NCBI RefSeq assembly: GCF_000744835.1
Contig: NZ_JQMS01000001.1
Location: 806,001 to 870,000, forward strand
Length of the DNA: 64,000 bases
Source: Flavobacterium sp. 83
GTDB lineage: Bacteria > Bacteroidota > Bacteroidia > Flavobacteriales > Flavobacteriaceae
Direction of reading: 5' to 3'
A program made the translations under genes and the position numbers. This document shows, piece by piece, positions 56,299 through 64,000 of this stretch (positions are counted from its first letter, which is position 1; the number at the start of each line of letters is the position of its first letter). The notes under the pieces were generated by a model. It ran no database searches. It was not told the origin of the DNA and saw only the letters and a program-made list of their open reading frames with translations.

Positions 56299-59133
56299 TT
56301 ATGGGTTGATTGTCCAAGAAGCAAAAAACTGCTGTCCAATTAATCCTGCACCTAATACCTGAGTATACTCTTTTCCGCCAATGTTTGAAGCTCCTAATTT
56401 AAGAGTTGATTTAAGTTTTGGCATATTGTAATTTACTTGAGCATCGATTACTGTAGCTGAAGCGATCATACCATCCACCATTGTAGATTGCCACAAATAG
56501 GAACTATTCCATCTTCCGCTTATGTTAAATCCAAAATTATCAAACAATTTTTCGTTTCCAAATGAAGCTTTTACTCTATGTTTTGGTGTATTAAACCCAG
56601 CTTCAAAACTTGGATCTTTTTCTTGATCAAACTTAAATTCAGCAAAGTTATAATTAACACCAACTTCGAAATTTCTATATACTTTTTTAGAAAGTCCAAT
56701 CCCAAAACCAAGGGATTTGATTTCAATATTAGTATTCGTATATAATTGATAGGCTCTGTAATTACCATTTTGAAGCGCATGTAATGACTGTGTTCCAGGA
56801 TCTGTTGGACCTGCTAAAGGACTTGGAGAATCTTGTGCTTTACCATATAACGGCGCAACAACATTTAAGTTTCCAATGAAATCATTGTAAATATTATAAT
56901 ATCCATTAATATCAACTGACATGTCTTTTATGAATGAGCGGTATCCTAATTCAAATGCTTTAACCTGTTCTGGCTTCACATAATTAACATTTGTTTTTCT
57001 CAACAAAGCGGACCCTGCAACAGGATTACTAGCTGCCAAGGCACTAAACGCCCCAACCGAAGATGCTGTGTATGAATTATTATAAGCATTAATCCCCGTC
57101 ATAACAACAGTTGATCCACCAGCAAAAGCCTGACCTACAGCAGTTGAAACTGGTAAAATTTCACTATATCTTGTTAAGTTATCAGGAGCTGAACCAAGCA
57201 ATATTGCACTTCCCACATTAAAACCAATGTATTGATCTTGCGTTGAAGGATTTCTGAAACCGGTTTGAAAAGAAGCTCTAAAGTTGTGTTTCTTACTTTC
57301 TCCTCCAGAATATACTAGCGACACTCTAGGTGAAAAACTACCATCGAAATTTTTTGATTTATCATAACGAAGAGATCCTGTAAATTTCAATCTGTCATCT
57401 ACAAATCTTTTTGTTAACTGTGTATAAGCACCATATTCATTGTAATTAATAGGTCCATTTGCATCAGTATAAATTCTGCCATGAGAATTTAATTCATACA
57501 ATCTAAAAGATCCACCAACTTGAATTTCGGCAAATTTTATAACGTCTTTAAAATTATAATTTGCATCCGAATGGTATATTTTAGAATTATCTACCAATTT
57601 TGAACCTGAAAGCACACTTGGATCAGCAATTACTTGATTAAAAGCATTTTTAAACTCAGGCGTTCCTGGTAAAAATCTACCTGTATCGGCAGTAGCTCTT
57701 GCTGCAATATGCGCATTTTCAGGAGTCATACCAGCTAATGTAGATTGAATATAAGCACCTGCATATTGTCCGAACCATGTTTTATCATCTTTCCATTTTC
57801 TATTTATGTTGATACCTGTAAAAAGCATATCATAAGAATCTCCCCCGTCTTCAGTTGTAGTATACCCTCTTACAAAAAAGTTTTTACCTTTAAATTCTAA
57901 TTTATGTTGTTGCATAAAAAAGTTATTCAAATAATATCTGTTTGCCCCTTGATATACTGCATTTCCAAAACCAAATTTACTTTGCCAAATGATTTCTAAA
58001 TTTTCATTTCCAAAAGGTCTGTAATGAAGCGAGAAATCAATTTTAGTATTACTTGCTTTATTATCCGTTAAATTTACCTCGTTGTACCCCGTTCTGCTCA
58101 CATTATAGTTAGGCAGTAAGTTGACAGCTCCTTGAGATATCAAACCTAAAGTAGCCAATGATTGCCCAACTCCTTTTAAATTTGTAGAAACTTCATCCCC
58201 ATATACATTTATACCATCGTAATTCACATTACTTCTGTCAATACCCGGATGTGTTTTGTCATCATAATTTGTTGCATGCCAATCTGTACCTCTCATATAA
58301 GTAAAGTTAACTTTACCCGCTAATTTTGAACTAAACGCATGCGCCATTCTAACTCCATAATCAATAAAATCGTTCGACCCTGCAGCTTCTTGACTAGTTT
58401 GCCCATATTTTGCGTAAGCAGTGATTCCTTGACTTGTAAATGGGCTTTTACTATTCATAAACAGAATACCATTAAATGCATTTGCTCCGTATAGAGCAGA
58501 AGATGCACCTGGCAACAACTCCACACTTTGAACATCTATTTCTGAAACACCAATTAAATTTCCTAACACAAAATTTAATAATGGTGAAGAGTTGTCCATT
58601 CCGTCAACCAATTGCATAAAACGAGTATTTGCCACAGTTGCAAAACCACGTGTATTTATTGACTTAAAGGACATACTACTTGTATTCATCTGAACTTCTT
58701 TTAAATTCTCTAAACCATCATAAAAGGTTGGCGATGCCGTTTTCTTTATATCAGCAACACTCATTCTTTCAATAGTAACAGGAGATTCTAATACTCTTTC
58801 CGGTGTTCTGGAAGCAGAAACAACAATCTCATTCAATTTTGTTTCTGCATCAGCAAGCTTAACACTGATTTTTTGATTATTTGAAGAAACATTTACTCTT
58901 TGAGAACCATAACCTATGCTTGTAATAGTAAGCACATAGGGAGGTTTTTTTGATGAATTTAAAGTAAATTTTCCATCAATGTCGGTAACGCTACCAGCGG
59001 TTTCTCCAACAATTTTGATATTGGCTCCAGGAATAGGTTGATTGTTACTGTCTGTAACAATACCTGAAATTGTATTTTGAGCAAAAGTTAGGCTACAAAA
59101 AAACAATGACAAAAAAAGTAAATACACTCTCAT
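56299..59133 (-). CDS. TonB-dependent outer-membrane receptor
   Basis: 944 residues, signal peptide MRVYLLFLSLFFCSLTFAQ. A CarboxypepD_reg-like domain (about 20-100; TISGIVTDSNNQPIPGANI) precedes the plug (about 115-230; NEIVVSASRTPERVLESPV, INTRGFATVANTRFMQLVDGMD, VELLPGASSALYGANAFNG) and the 22-strand barrel to the C-terminus (FASWTINP). It is not a SusC with a partner SusD; the gene downstream is an SGNH-hydrolase lipoprotein. The ligand is unknown. The promoter region upstream is AT-rich and only imperfect -7 matches (GTACTTTG) are seen. Confidence 0.92.
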   Translation of the reverse strand: MRVYLLFLSLFFCSLTFAQNTISGIVTDSNNQPIPGANIKIVGETAGSVTDIDGKFTLNSSKKPPYVLTITSIGYGSQRVNVSSNNQKISVKLADAETKLNEIVVSASRTPERVLESPVTIERMSVADIKKTASPTFYDGLENLKEVQMNTSSMSFKSINTRGFATVANTRFMQLVDGMDNSSPLLNFVLGNLIGVSEIDVQSVELLPGASSALYGANAFNGILFMNSKSPFTSQGITAYAKYGQTSQEAAGSNDFIDYGVRMAHAFSSKLAGKVNFTYMRGTDWHATNYDDKTHPGIDRSNVNYDGINVYGDEVSTNLKGVGQSLATLGLISQGAVNLLPNYNVSRTGYNEVNLTDNKASNTKIDFSLHYRPFGNENLEIIWQSKFGFGNAVYQGANRYYLNNFFMQQHKLEFKGKNFFVRGYTTTEDGGDSYDMLFTGININRKWKDDKTWFGQYAGAYIQSTLAGMTPENAHIAARATADTGRFLPGTPEFKNAFNQVIADPSVLSGSKLVDNSKIYHSDANYNFKDVIKFAEIQVGGSFRLYELNSHGRIYTDANGPINYNEYGAYTQLTKRFVDDRLKFTGSLRYDKSKNFDGSFSPRVSLVYSGGESKKHNFRASFQTGFRNPSTQDQYIGFNVGSAILLGSAPDNLTRYSEILPVSTAVGQAFAGGSTVVMTGINAYNNSYTASSVGAFSALAASNPVAGSALLRKTNVNYVKPEQVKAFELGYRSFIKDMSVDINGYYNIYNDFIGNLNVVAPLYGKAQDSPSPLAGPTDPGTQSLHALQNGNYRAYQLYTNTNIEIKSLGFGIGLSKKVYRNFEVGVNYNFAEFKFDQEKDPSFEAGFNTPKHRVKASFGNEKLFDNFGFNISGRWNSSYLWQSTMVDGMIASATVIDAQVNYNMPKLKSTLKLGASNIGGKEYTQVLGAGLIGQQFFASWTINP

Positions 59134-59492
59134 TGGGTTAAAGTTTGTTGGTTTATGATGGCAAAGTACAAATATTTTTGATATTAATAAAAAAGCGCCT
59201 TTAAAATTTAATAATTATCAGTGATTTTGATTCATTTGCACTTATTCTTTATTTTTTGTTTTTTGTTTTTTATTAAAAATTAAGTAAAAACATCAAAATT
59301 ACATTATGCACGCATATAATAAATGCATTAATCATAATTTTTTTTAATAATTAATAATAATTTAATAAAAGTGAACTGGAGACTAAAAAAAAGCTTTTTT
59401 AAGATAATTATTTCAAATTAGCAAAAAATAAACATAAAAAAACCTCGAAAGAAATTCTTCCGAGGTTATATCTTAAAGTAAACAATATTGTA
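59134..59492. other. Intergenic region upstream of the TonB receptor
   Basis: 359 bp, extremely AT-rich, with the glmS terminator at its right end (59436-59467). It should contain the receptor promoter. No gene seen. Confidence 0.5.
59436..59467 (-). terminator. Terminator after glmS
   Basis: AACCTCGAAAGAAATTCTTCCGAGGTT-type hairpin (7-bp outer stem AACCTCG/CGAGGTT plus inner AAGAA/TTCTT), followed by T6 on the minus strand. Confidence 0.85.
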
Positions 59493-61340
59493 TTATTCTA
59501 CAGTAACTGATTTTGCTAAATTACGCGGCTGATCCACATTACAACCTCTCATCACGGCAATATGATAGGATAAAAGCTGTAACGGTATTGTTGTTATTAA
59601 GGGTGACAATGCATCCGAAGTTTCTGGAATTTCTATCACATAATCTGCCAAATCACGAACTTGAGTATCCCCTTTAGTTACTACCGCAATAATTTTTCCA
59701 CTTCTGGATTTAATTTCCTGAATATTACTTACAATTTTATCATAATGACCTTGTTTTGGAGCAATAACGACAACCGGCATATGCTCATCGATCAGTGCTA
59801 TTGGACCATGTTTCATTTCAGCAGCTGGATAACCTTCCGCATGAATGTATGATATCTCTTTAAGTTTCAATGCCCCTTCAAGAGCTACCGGAAAATTGTA
59901 CCCCCTACCTAAATACAAACAATTAGGAGCATCTTTAAATGTAGCAGCAATTTCTTTAGCCCTTTCATTTGTTTCTAAAGCCTCTTTTACTTTTTCAGGT
60001 ATAATTTCTAATTCTTGCAAATACCTATGAAAATCTGTATTAGACATGGTTCCCTTGGCTTTAGCCAAACGCAACGCAATCATTGTCAACACAGTAATTT
60101 GTGTAGTGAATGCTTTAGTCGAAGCAACACCTATCTCAGGACCTGCGTGTGTATAAGCACCTGCATGCGTTTCTCTTGAAATAGAAGAACCTACTACATT
60201 ACAAACCCCGAACACAAAAGCTCCATTTTCTTTTGCCAATTTTATAGCTGCCATAGTATCAGCAGTTTCTCCTGATTGAGAAATAGCAATTACTACGTCT
60301 TTACTACTTATTATAGGATTTCTATATCTAAATTCAGAAGCATATTCTACTTCAACTGAAATTCGGGCAAATTCTTCAAATATATATTCTGCAACTAAAC
60401 CTGCATGCCAAGATGTACCGCAAGCCACAATTATTATTCTGTCCGCATTTAGGAATTTTTCTAAATTATCCTCTACACCTGACATTTGGATAATTCCTTC
60501 ATTTGCATGAAGTCTACCACGATACGTATCTTTAATTACACTTGGTTGTTCATAGATCTCTTTCAACATAAAATGATCGTAACCTCCTTTTTCAATTTGC
60601 TCCAAATTCATTTGAAGTTCTTGAATATAGGGATCAACTAAAGAATCATCTTTAATTTTCCTTACTTTCATTGGTTTATGCAACCTAATATTTGCCATTT
60701 CGCCATCTTCTAAATAAATAGCATTTGACGTATACTCAATAAATGGAGAAGCATCAGAAGCAATAAAATATTCTCCTTCACCTACACCAATTGCTAACGG
60801 ACTTCCTAAACGTGCCGCAACAATTTCATTTGGATTTTTTTTATCAAAAACGGCAATTGCATAAGCTCCAACCACTTGATTCAAAGCAACCTGAACTGCT
60901 TTTCCGATTTTCAATTTTTCTTTCTTCTGAACTTCTTCTATTAGATTTACAAGAACTTCAGTATCTGTATCTGAGTGAAAAATATATCCTCTTTTTATTA
61001 ATTCCTCTTTCAATGGAGCATAATTCTCAATAATTCCATTATGGATTATAGCTAAATCTCCTGAATTAGAAAGATGCGGATGCGAATTTACATCGTTTGG
61101 AATCCCATGTGTTGCCCAACGAGTATGTCCCATTCCTATGGTGCCATCAGTAGAAATTTCTTTAGCTGCTCGCTCTTCTAAATCTACAACTTTACCTTTA
61201 GTTTTAGAAATTTTTAAGTTCTCGCCATCATATAACATGACACCAGCACTATCATAGCCTCTATATTCTAATCGTTTCAACCCTTTTATCACAATCGGAT
61301 AAGCTTCCCTATAACCGATATATCCAACAATTCCACACAT
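59493..61340 (-). CDS. glmS: Glutamine-fructose-6-phosphate aminotransferase (isomerizing)
   Basis: Makes glucosamine 6-phosphate for peptidoglycan and LPS. 615 residues. The N-terminal glutaminase domain has the nucleophile Cys2 (MCGIVGYIGYREA), GHTRWATHG and HNGIIENY; the two SIS domains follow (about 290-430 and 460-600; ACGTSWHAGLVAEY, SQSGETADTMAA, EGALKLKEISYIHAEGY) and the C-terminus ends in the conserved DQPRNLAKSVTVE. Last gene of the glgA-like, DUF4270, glmS operon, 9 bp after DUF4270. Confidence 0.97.
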   Translation of the reverse strand: MCGIVGYIGYREAYPIVIKGLKRLEYRGYDSAGVMLYDGENLKISKTKGKVVDLEERAAKEISTDGTIGMGHTRWATHGIPNDVNSHPHLSNSGDLAIIHNGIIENYAPLKEELIKRGYIFHSDTDTEVLVNLIEEVQKKEKLKIGKAVQVALNQVVGAYAIAVFDKKNPNEIVAARLGSPLAIGVGEGEYFIASDASPFIEYTSNAIYLEDGEMANIRLHKPMKVRKIKDDSLVDPYIQELQMNLEQIEKGGYDHFMLKEIYEQPSVIKDTYRGRLHANEGIIQMSGVEDNLEKFLNADRIIIVACGTSWHAGLVAEYIFEEFARISVEVEYASEFRYRNPIISSKDVVIAISQSGETADTMAAIKLAKENGAFVFGVCNVVGSSISRETHAGAYTHAGPEIGVASTKAFTTQITVLTMIALRLAKAKGTMSNTDFHRYLQELEIIPEKVKEALETNERAKEIAATFKDAPNCLYLGRGYNFPVALEGALKLKEISYIHAEGYPAAEMKHGPIALIDEHMPVVVIAPKQGHYDKIVSNIQEIKSRSGKIIAVVTKGDTQVRDLADYVIEIPETSDALSPLITTIPLQLLSYHIAVMRGCNVDQPRNLAKSVTVE

Positions 61341-61349
61341 AGCTTTTAC

Positions 61350-63032
61350 TTAATTAGGTTTTGTATAAAAAATTTCAAGTTTTAATCTTTTGTCATAATT
61401 AGAATCTCCAAAAGGAATGTTATTTCCAAATAAAATAGTCCCTAATGGATTCATTACACTCGCCTTTGGAGCTTGAGAAATAAATGCATTTGGAGTTCTC
61501 ACTTTATAAGAAGCAACGGCAGTTATATCTTCAGTAACCACTAGTCCTAATTTGACATTAGTTGAATCTACGTTTTTAATAAGATTGCGAATCTGATTAG
61601 TAATCCTGATTTTATAAGTCAATCCTCTTTTAGAAGTTGCATCTGTATTTATGTTCCCATCAAATACTAATTTTGATTTTTTCGCATCAGCGCTTGTTGA
61701 AGCATCATTGTAATAATCAACAACAGGCCTATGATTTGTATAATCATACAAATAAATCCTTCTTGGCTCAAAGCTGTTTATCATTGTACTTGCATCAATA
61801 TGAAAAACAAGATTCGCTTCATTGATCAACCACTTTTTACCATCAGCCGGATATCTTAAATCATCTAATTCATCAGAAATCCCATTTGGCCCAGTTAGGT
61901 TTCCGTTAGCATCATATCCTTTCAAATCTTTTTTATCAAATAAATCAATGATAGCTACAGAACCTTCACCACCTTTTAAATATAATTTTCCGTCTCCGGC
62001 AGTTGTATTTCCAGTATTTGGCAATGCATTATAGGCAATACCTGTAGCTCCAAAGTTATTATTCAATAAACTTACAGAATTTCCGGTCATATTAAGAACA
62101 ATACTTTTTTTAACCCTTGTCACTGTTACAACACCACTTGTTGATGTAGTAGTTAAATCTTCGTTATAATTAACGGTAATTTTTCCAGCTTTGAAATTCA
62201 ACATAGCTAAATTCCCATCACTGCTTCCTGATTTTTCGATTTTAAAATAAAGCCCTCTGAAATAGTCTTTAAAAACATCACTTGAAGCTAATTTACCCGC
62301 ATTTGCACCATCAATAATCTTTGTTTTAAAATAGCTTTTATTCAAATTCAACTGCATTCCCGGTGCAGTTCGTGTAACAGTCTCTACTTTAGTGATAGAA
62401 TCTGTTGTTTTAACCACATGTTCAGCAGGATCAAAGAAAAAATTATCGTTTTGAGCTAAATCGGCATCGTCATTCAAACGAGTAGAAACTTTAATATTAT
62501 CGAAATCAGTATTTTGATTGGTATAATATTTTTGAGCAAGTTGAAATCCACCTGTAGGGTCACTATCTCTCATGTAATATCCACTTTCATGAATACTTAA
62601 TTTCATTGGTGCTTTACTAACTCCGTAAATTGAATCTAATGTATAAATGTGACTACCGTCAGTATTCGTAACTGTTTTCGAAGCTTTATAATAGTAAGGT
62701 ATAGTCAAAACTACACTTGTAACAAAAGGTCTTGAACTAATACCTGTGGCAGTTACCGTGGATGCTAAAGTCAATTGTGTATTGAAATTGGCTGTCGTTT
62801 CTCCAAAATTAGGGTTTTTATATATCCCTAATGGATTTACAGCAAGATTATCAGATTGAATAGGTCCAGTTTTTTGGTTGTAAGCTACTACACTAAATAT
62901 TGTGTCTTTAAGTCCAAAATGGTTATCCCCAATTAAATCCCCACCAATCGCATTATAATCTTTATCGCAGGAATACAAAAGAATGATACTTGATAAAACC
63001 AGTATTTTCTTGAAAAAAGAAATATTGTACAT
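61350..63032 (-). CDS. DUF4270 lipoprotein
   Basis: 560 residues with lipoprotein signal ILVLSSIILLYSC-DKDY. The family DUF4270 is widespread in Bacteroidota and often precedes glmS; its function is unknown. IGGDLIGDNHFGLKDT near the N-terminus and LGTILFGNNIPFGDSNYDKRLKLEIFYTKPN at the C-terminus are the regions I associate with the family. Beta-rich, no transmembrane segments, presumably attached to an outer-membrane or periplasmic leaflet. It sits 9 bp from glmS and 21 bp from the glycosyltransferase-like gene; operon coupling suggests a cell-envelope role. Confidence 0.85.
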   Translation of the reverse strand: MYNISFFKKILVLSSIILLYSCDKDYNAIGGDLIGDNHFGLKDTIFSVVAYNQKTGPIQSDNLAVNPLGIYKNPNFGETTANFNTQLTLASTVTATGISSRPFVTSVVLTIPYYYKASKTVTNTDGSHIYTLDSIYGVSKAPMKLSIHESGYYMRDSDPTGGFQLAQKYYTNQNTDFDNIKVSTRLNDDADLAQNDNFFFDPAEHVVKTTDSITKVETVTRTAPGMQLNLNKSYFKTKIIDGANAGKLASSDVFKDYFRGLYFKIEKSGSSDGNLAMLNFKAGKITVNYNEDLTTTSTSGVVTVTRVKKSIVLNMTGNSVSLLNNNFGATGIAYNALPNTGNTTAGDGKLYLKGGEGSVAIIDLFDKKDLKGYDANGNLTGPNGISDELDDLRYPADGKKWLINEANLVFHIDASTMINSFEPRRIYLYDYTNHRPVVDYYNDASTSADAKKSKLVFDGNINTDATSKRGLTYKIRITNQIRNLIKNVDSTNVKLGLVVTEDITAVASYKVRTPNAFISQAPKASVMNPLGTILFGNNIPFGDSNYDKRLKLEIFYTKPN

Positions 63033-63053
63033 ATTAAATAATAAAAGTTTAAT

Positions 63054-63860
63054 TTAAAGAACCTCGTTTTTATAGAAATTAGTATACGCTTCCGCGAATT
63101 TATCTTTCGGCACGAAAGGTAAAAAAGGTTTACCCGAAGATTCTATAAATTTTGTTAAACTTGAAGACAGGTTTTCTGAAGCAATGATTACAGCATCAGA
63201 ATGCATAACTGTTGCTTTTATAATATTTTCATAATCGGGAATTGCTAAATCAGCTATTGCTTCATCAGGAACACCATCAAATTTCACCTTATTTATCATT
63301 TCTGCATCTAAAGTTCCTTCAAATGACTGACTGTAAACTGAGGTTACAATCTTTGTTTCTGAAAATAAAGCTTCATTTTTATAAAAATGTTTCATATATA
63401 TAGGCAACATTGCAGCCATCCACCCATGAACATGAATAATATCAGGAACCCAATTTAATTTTTTAACCGTTTCTACCACTCCTTTTGCAAAGAAAATAGC
63501 GCGCTCATCATTGTCTGGATACATAACACCTTCTTCATCTGCAAATGTGGCTTTCCTTTTGAAATATTCGTCATTATCTATAAAGTAAACTTGTATCCTC
63601 TCTTTAGGAATTGAAGCTACTTTTATAATCAATGGCATATCCAAATCATTTACTACCAAATTCATCCCCGAAAGTCTAATCACTTCGTGTAATTGGTGTC
63701 TTCTTTCATTTATATTTCCATATCTAGGCATGAAAATCCTTATTTGTCCTCCCTGATCATTAATCATTTTCGGCACGTCATAAGACATTAAAGAAACCTC
63801 ATTTTCAGCGAGATAAGGCACCACTTCAGATGATACATATAATATCCTCTTATCTTTCAT
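63054..63860 (-). CDS. Glycogen/starch synthase-like protein, N-terminal GT5 domain only
   Basis: 268 residues, about half of a normal GlgA. The whole length matches the N-terminal Glyco_transf_5 fold (RILYVSSEVVPYLAENEV, IRIFMPRYGNINERRHQLHEV, PDIIHVHGWMAAMLPIYMKHFY). The canonical ADP-glucose-binding KxGGL motif is absent where it should follow EVVPY, and the C-terminal GT1 domain that binds the sugar nucleotide is missing. It may therefore be catalytically inactive and regulatory, although it is usually annotated as glycogen synthase in flavobacteria. Co-transcribed with DUF4270 and glmS. Confidence 0.85.
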   Translation of the reverse strand: MKDKRILYVSSEVVPYLAENEVSLMSYDVPKMINDQGGQIRIFMPRYGNINERRHQLHEVIRLSGMNLVVNDLDMPLIIKVASIPKERIQVYFIDNDEYFKRKATFADEEGVMYPDNDERAIFFAKGVVETVKKLNWVPDIIHVHGWMAAMLPIYMKHFYKNEALFSETKIVTSVYSQSFEGTLDAEMINKVKFDGVPDEAIADLAIPDYENIIKATVMHSDAVIIASENLSSSLTKFIESSGKPFLPFVPKDKFAEAYTNFYKNEVL

Positions 63861-63897
63861 ATTGTAATTTACTTAGTTTATTGGTAATAAAAACCAC

Positions 63898-63905
63898 GCA
63901 AAATT
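63898..63905 (-). promoter_or_regulatory. Promoter -7 element of the glgA-like/DUF4270/glmS operon
   Basis: TAATTTTG on the minus strand fits TAnnTTTG, 37 bp upstream of the ATG at 63860. Confidence 0.5.
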
Positions 63906-63937
63906 ACAAAAATTTATGCAGTTATTAACTAAAATAG

Positions 63938-63945
63938 TAAGTTTG
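63938..63945 (+). promoter_or_regulatory. Promoter -7 element of the gene at the right edge
   Basis: TAAGTTTG fits TAnnTTTG, 23 bp upstream of the ATG at 63969; it is divergent to the promoter at 63898. Confidence 0.5.
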
Positions 63946-63968
63946 CATTTAATTTTAATAATACCACC

Positions 63969-64000
63969 ATGCATATTTTCTATGGAAAAGTAGCTTTGAG
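63969..64000 (+). CDS. panC: Start of a gene cut by the window edge, probably pantoate-beta-alanine ligase
   Basis: Only 10 complete codons (MHIFYGKVAL) are visible after an ATG with a promoter element 23 bp upstream. Flavobacterial genomes commonly have panC divergent from the short glycogen-synthase-like gene, and PanC proteins there begin in this style. The call rests mainly on gene order and is tentative. Confidence 0.45.
   Translation, partial: MHIFYGKVAL

Overview
The window looks like chromosome from a Flavobacterium-type member of the Bacteroidota. The signs are AT-rich DNA, repeated TAnnTTTG promoter elements, almost no Shine-Dalgarno sequences, several proteins ending in type IX secretion (T9SS) sorting domains, a TonB-dependent receptor, a DUF4270 lipoprotein and a GxxExxY protein. 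The genus is inferred from gene content and style; no 16S gene is present.

Layout. Bases 1-11184 are the right part of an L-arabinan/L-arabinose utilisation locus: two GH43 enzymes (the first cut by the window edge), GH127 beta-L-arabinofuranosidase, GH51 alpha-L-arabinofuranosidase, then araB-araD-araA and a lipoprotein-type aldose 1-epimerase. A divergent GH97 glycosidase (11601-13520) follows. The same 21-bp palindrome (TAAGTGT-N7-ACACTTA) lies before araB and before GH97, which suggests one regulator controls both. Bases 13700-24035 are mostly housekeeping: tRNA-Leu(CAA), prs, rplY/ctc, pth, a secreted M12B-like metalloprotease, ribF, two duplicated small membrane proteins, bioB and a cupin-like oxygenase.

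Bases 24104-40244 hold four consecutive minus-strand genes for very large secreted proteins. Their N-terminal halves differ (delta-60 repeats, beta-solenoid-like repeats, Ig-like repeats, glycine-rich) but they share a C-terminal module ending in a T9SS signal. One of them is split by a 180-bp MITE-like element with 17-bp terminal inverted repeats and a 6-bp target duplication; removing the element and one duplication restores a 1067-codon frame.

Bases 40853-46263 carry recX and a biotin operon (bioF-bioD-bioA-ketoacyl synthase, minus strand). A GxxExxY cassette bounded by perfect 29-bp inverted repeats lies between bioF and bioD. The cassette supplies the bioF stop codon, and its gene is frameshifted in a T7 run. 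Bases 46468-51990 hold a probable envelope locus (small exported protein, two outer-membrane beta-barrels, a vanadium-haloperoxidase/PAP2 lipoprotein, a DoxX-like membrane protein) headed by three tandem 11-bp direct repeats.

Bases 52076-64000 hold a GNAT acetyltransferase, atpD-atpC, an SGNH-hydrolase lipoprotein with a TonB-dependent receptor, and the operon glgA-like, DUF4270, glmS. A probable panC starts at the right edge.
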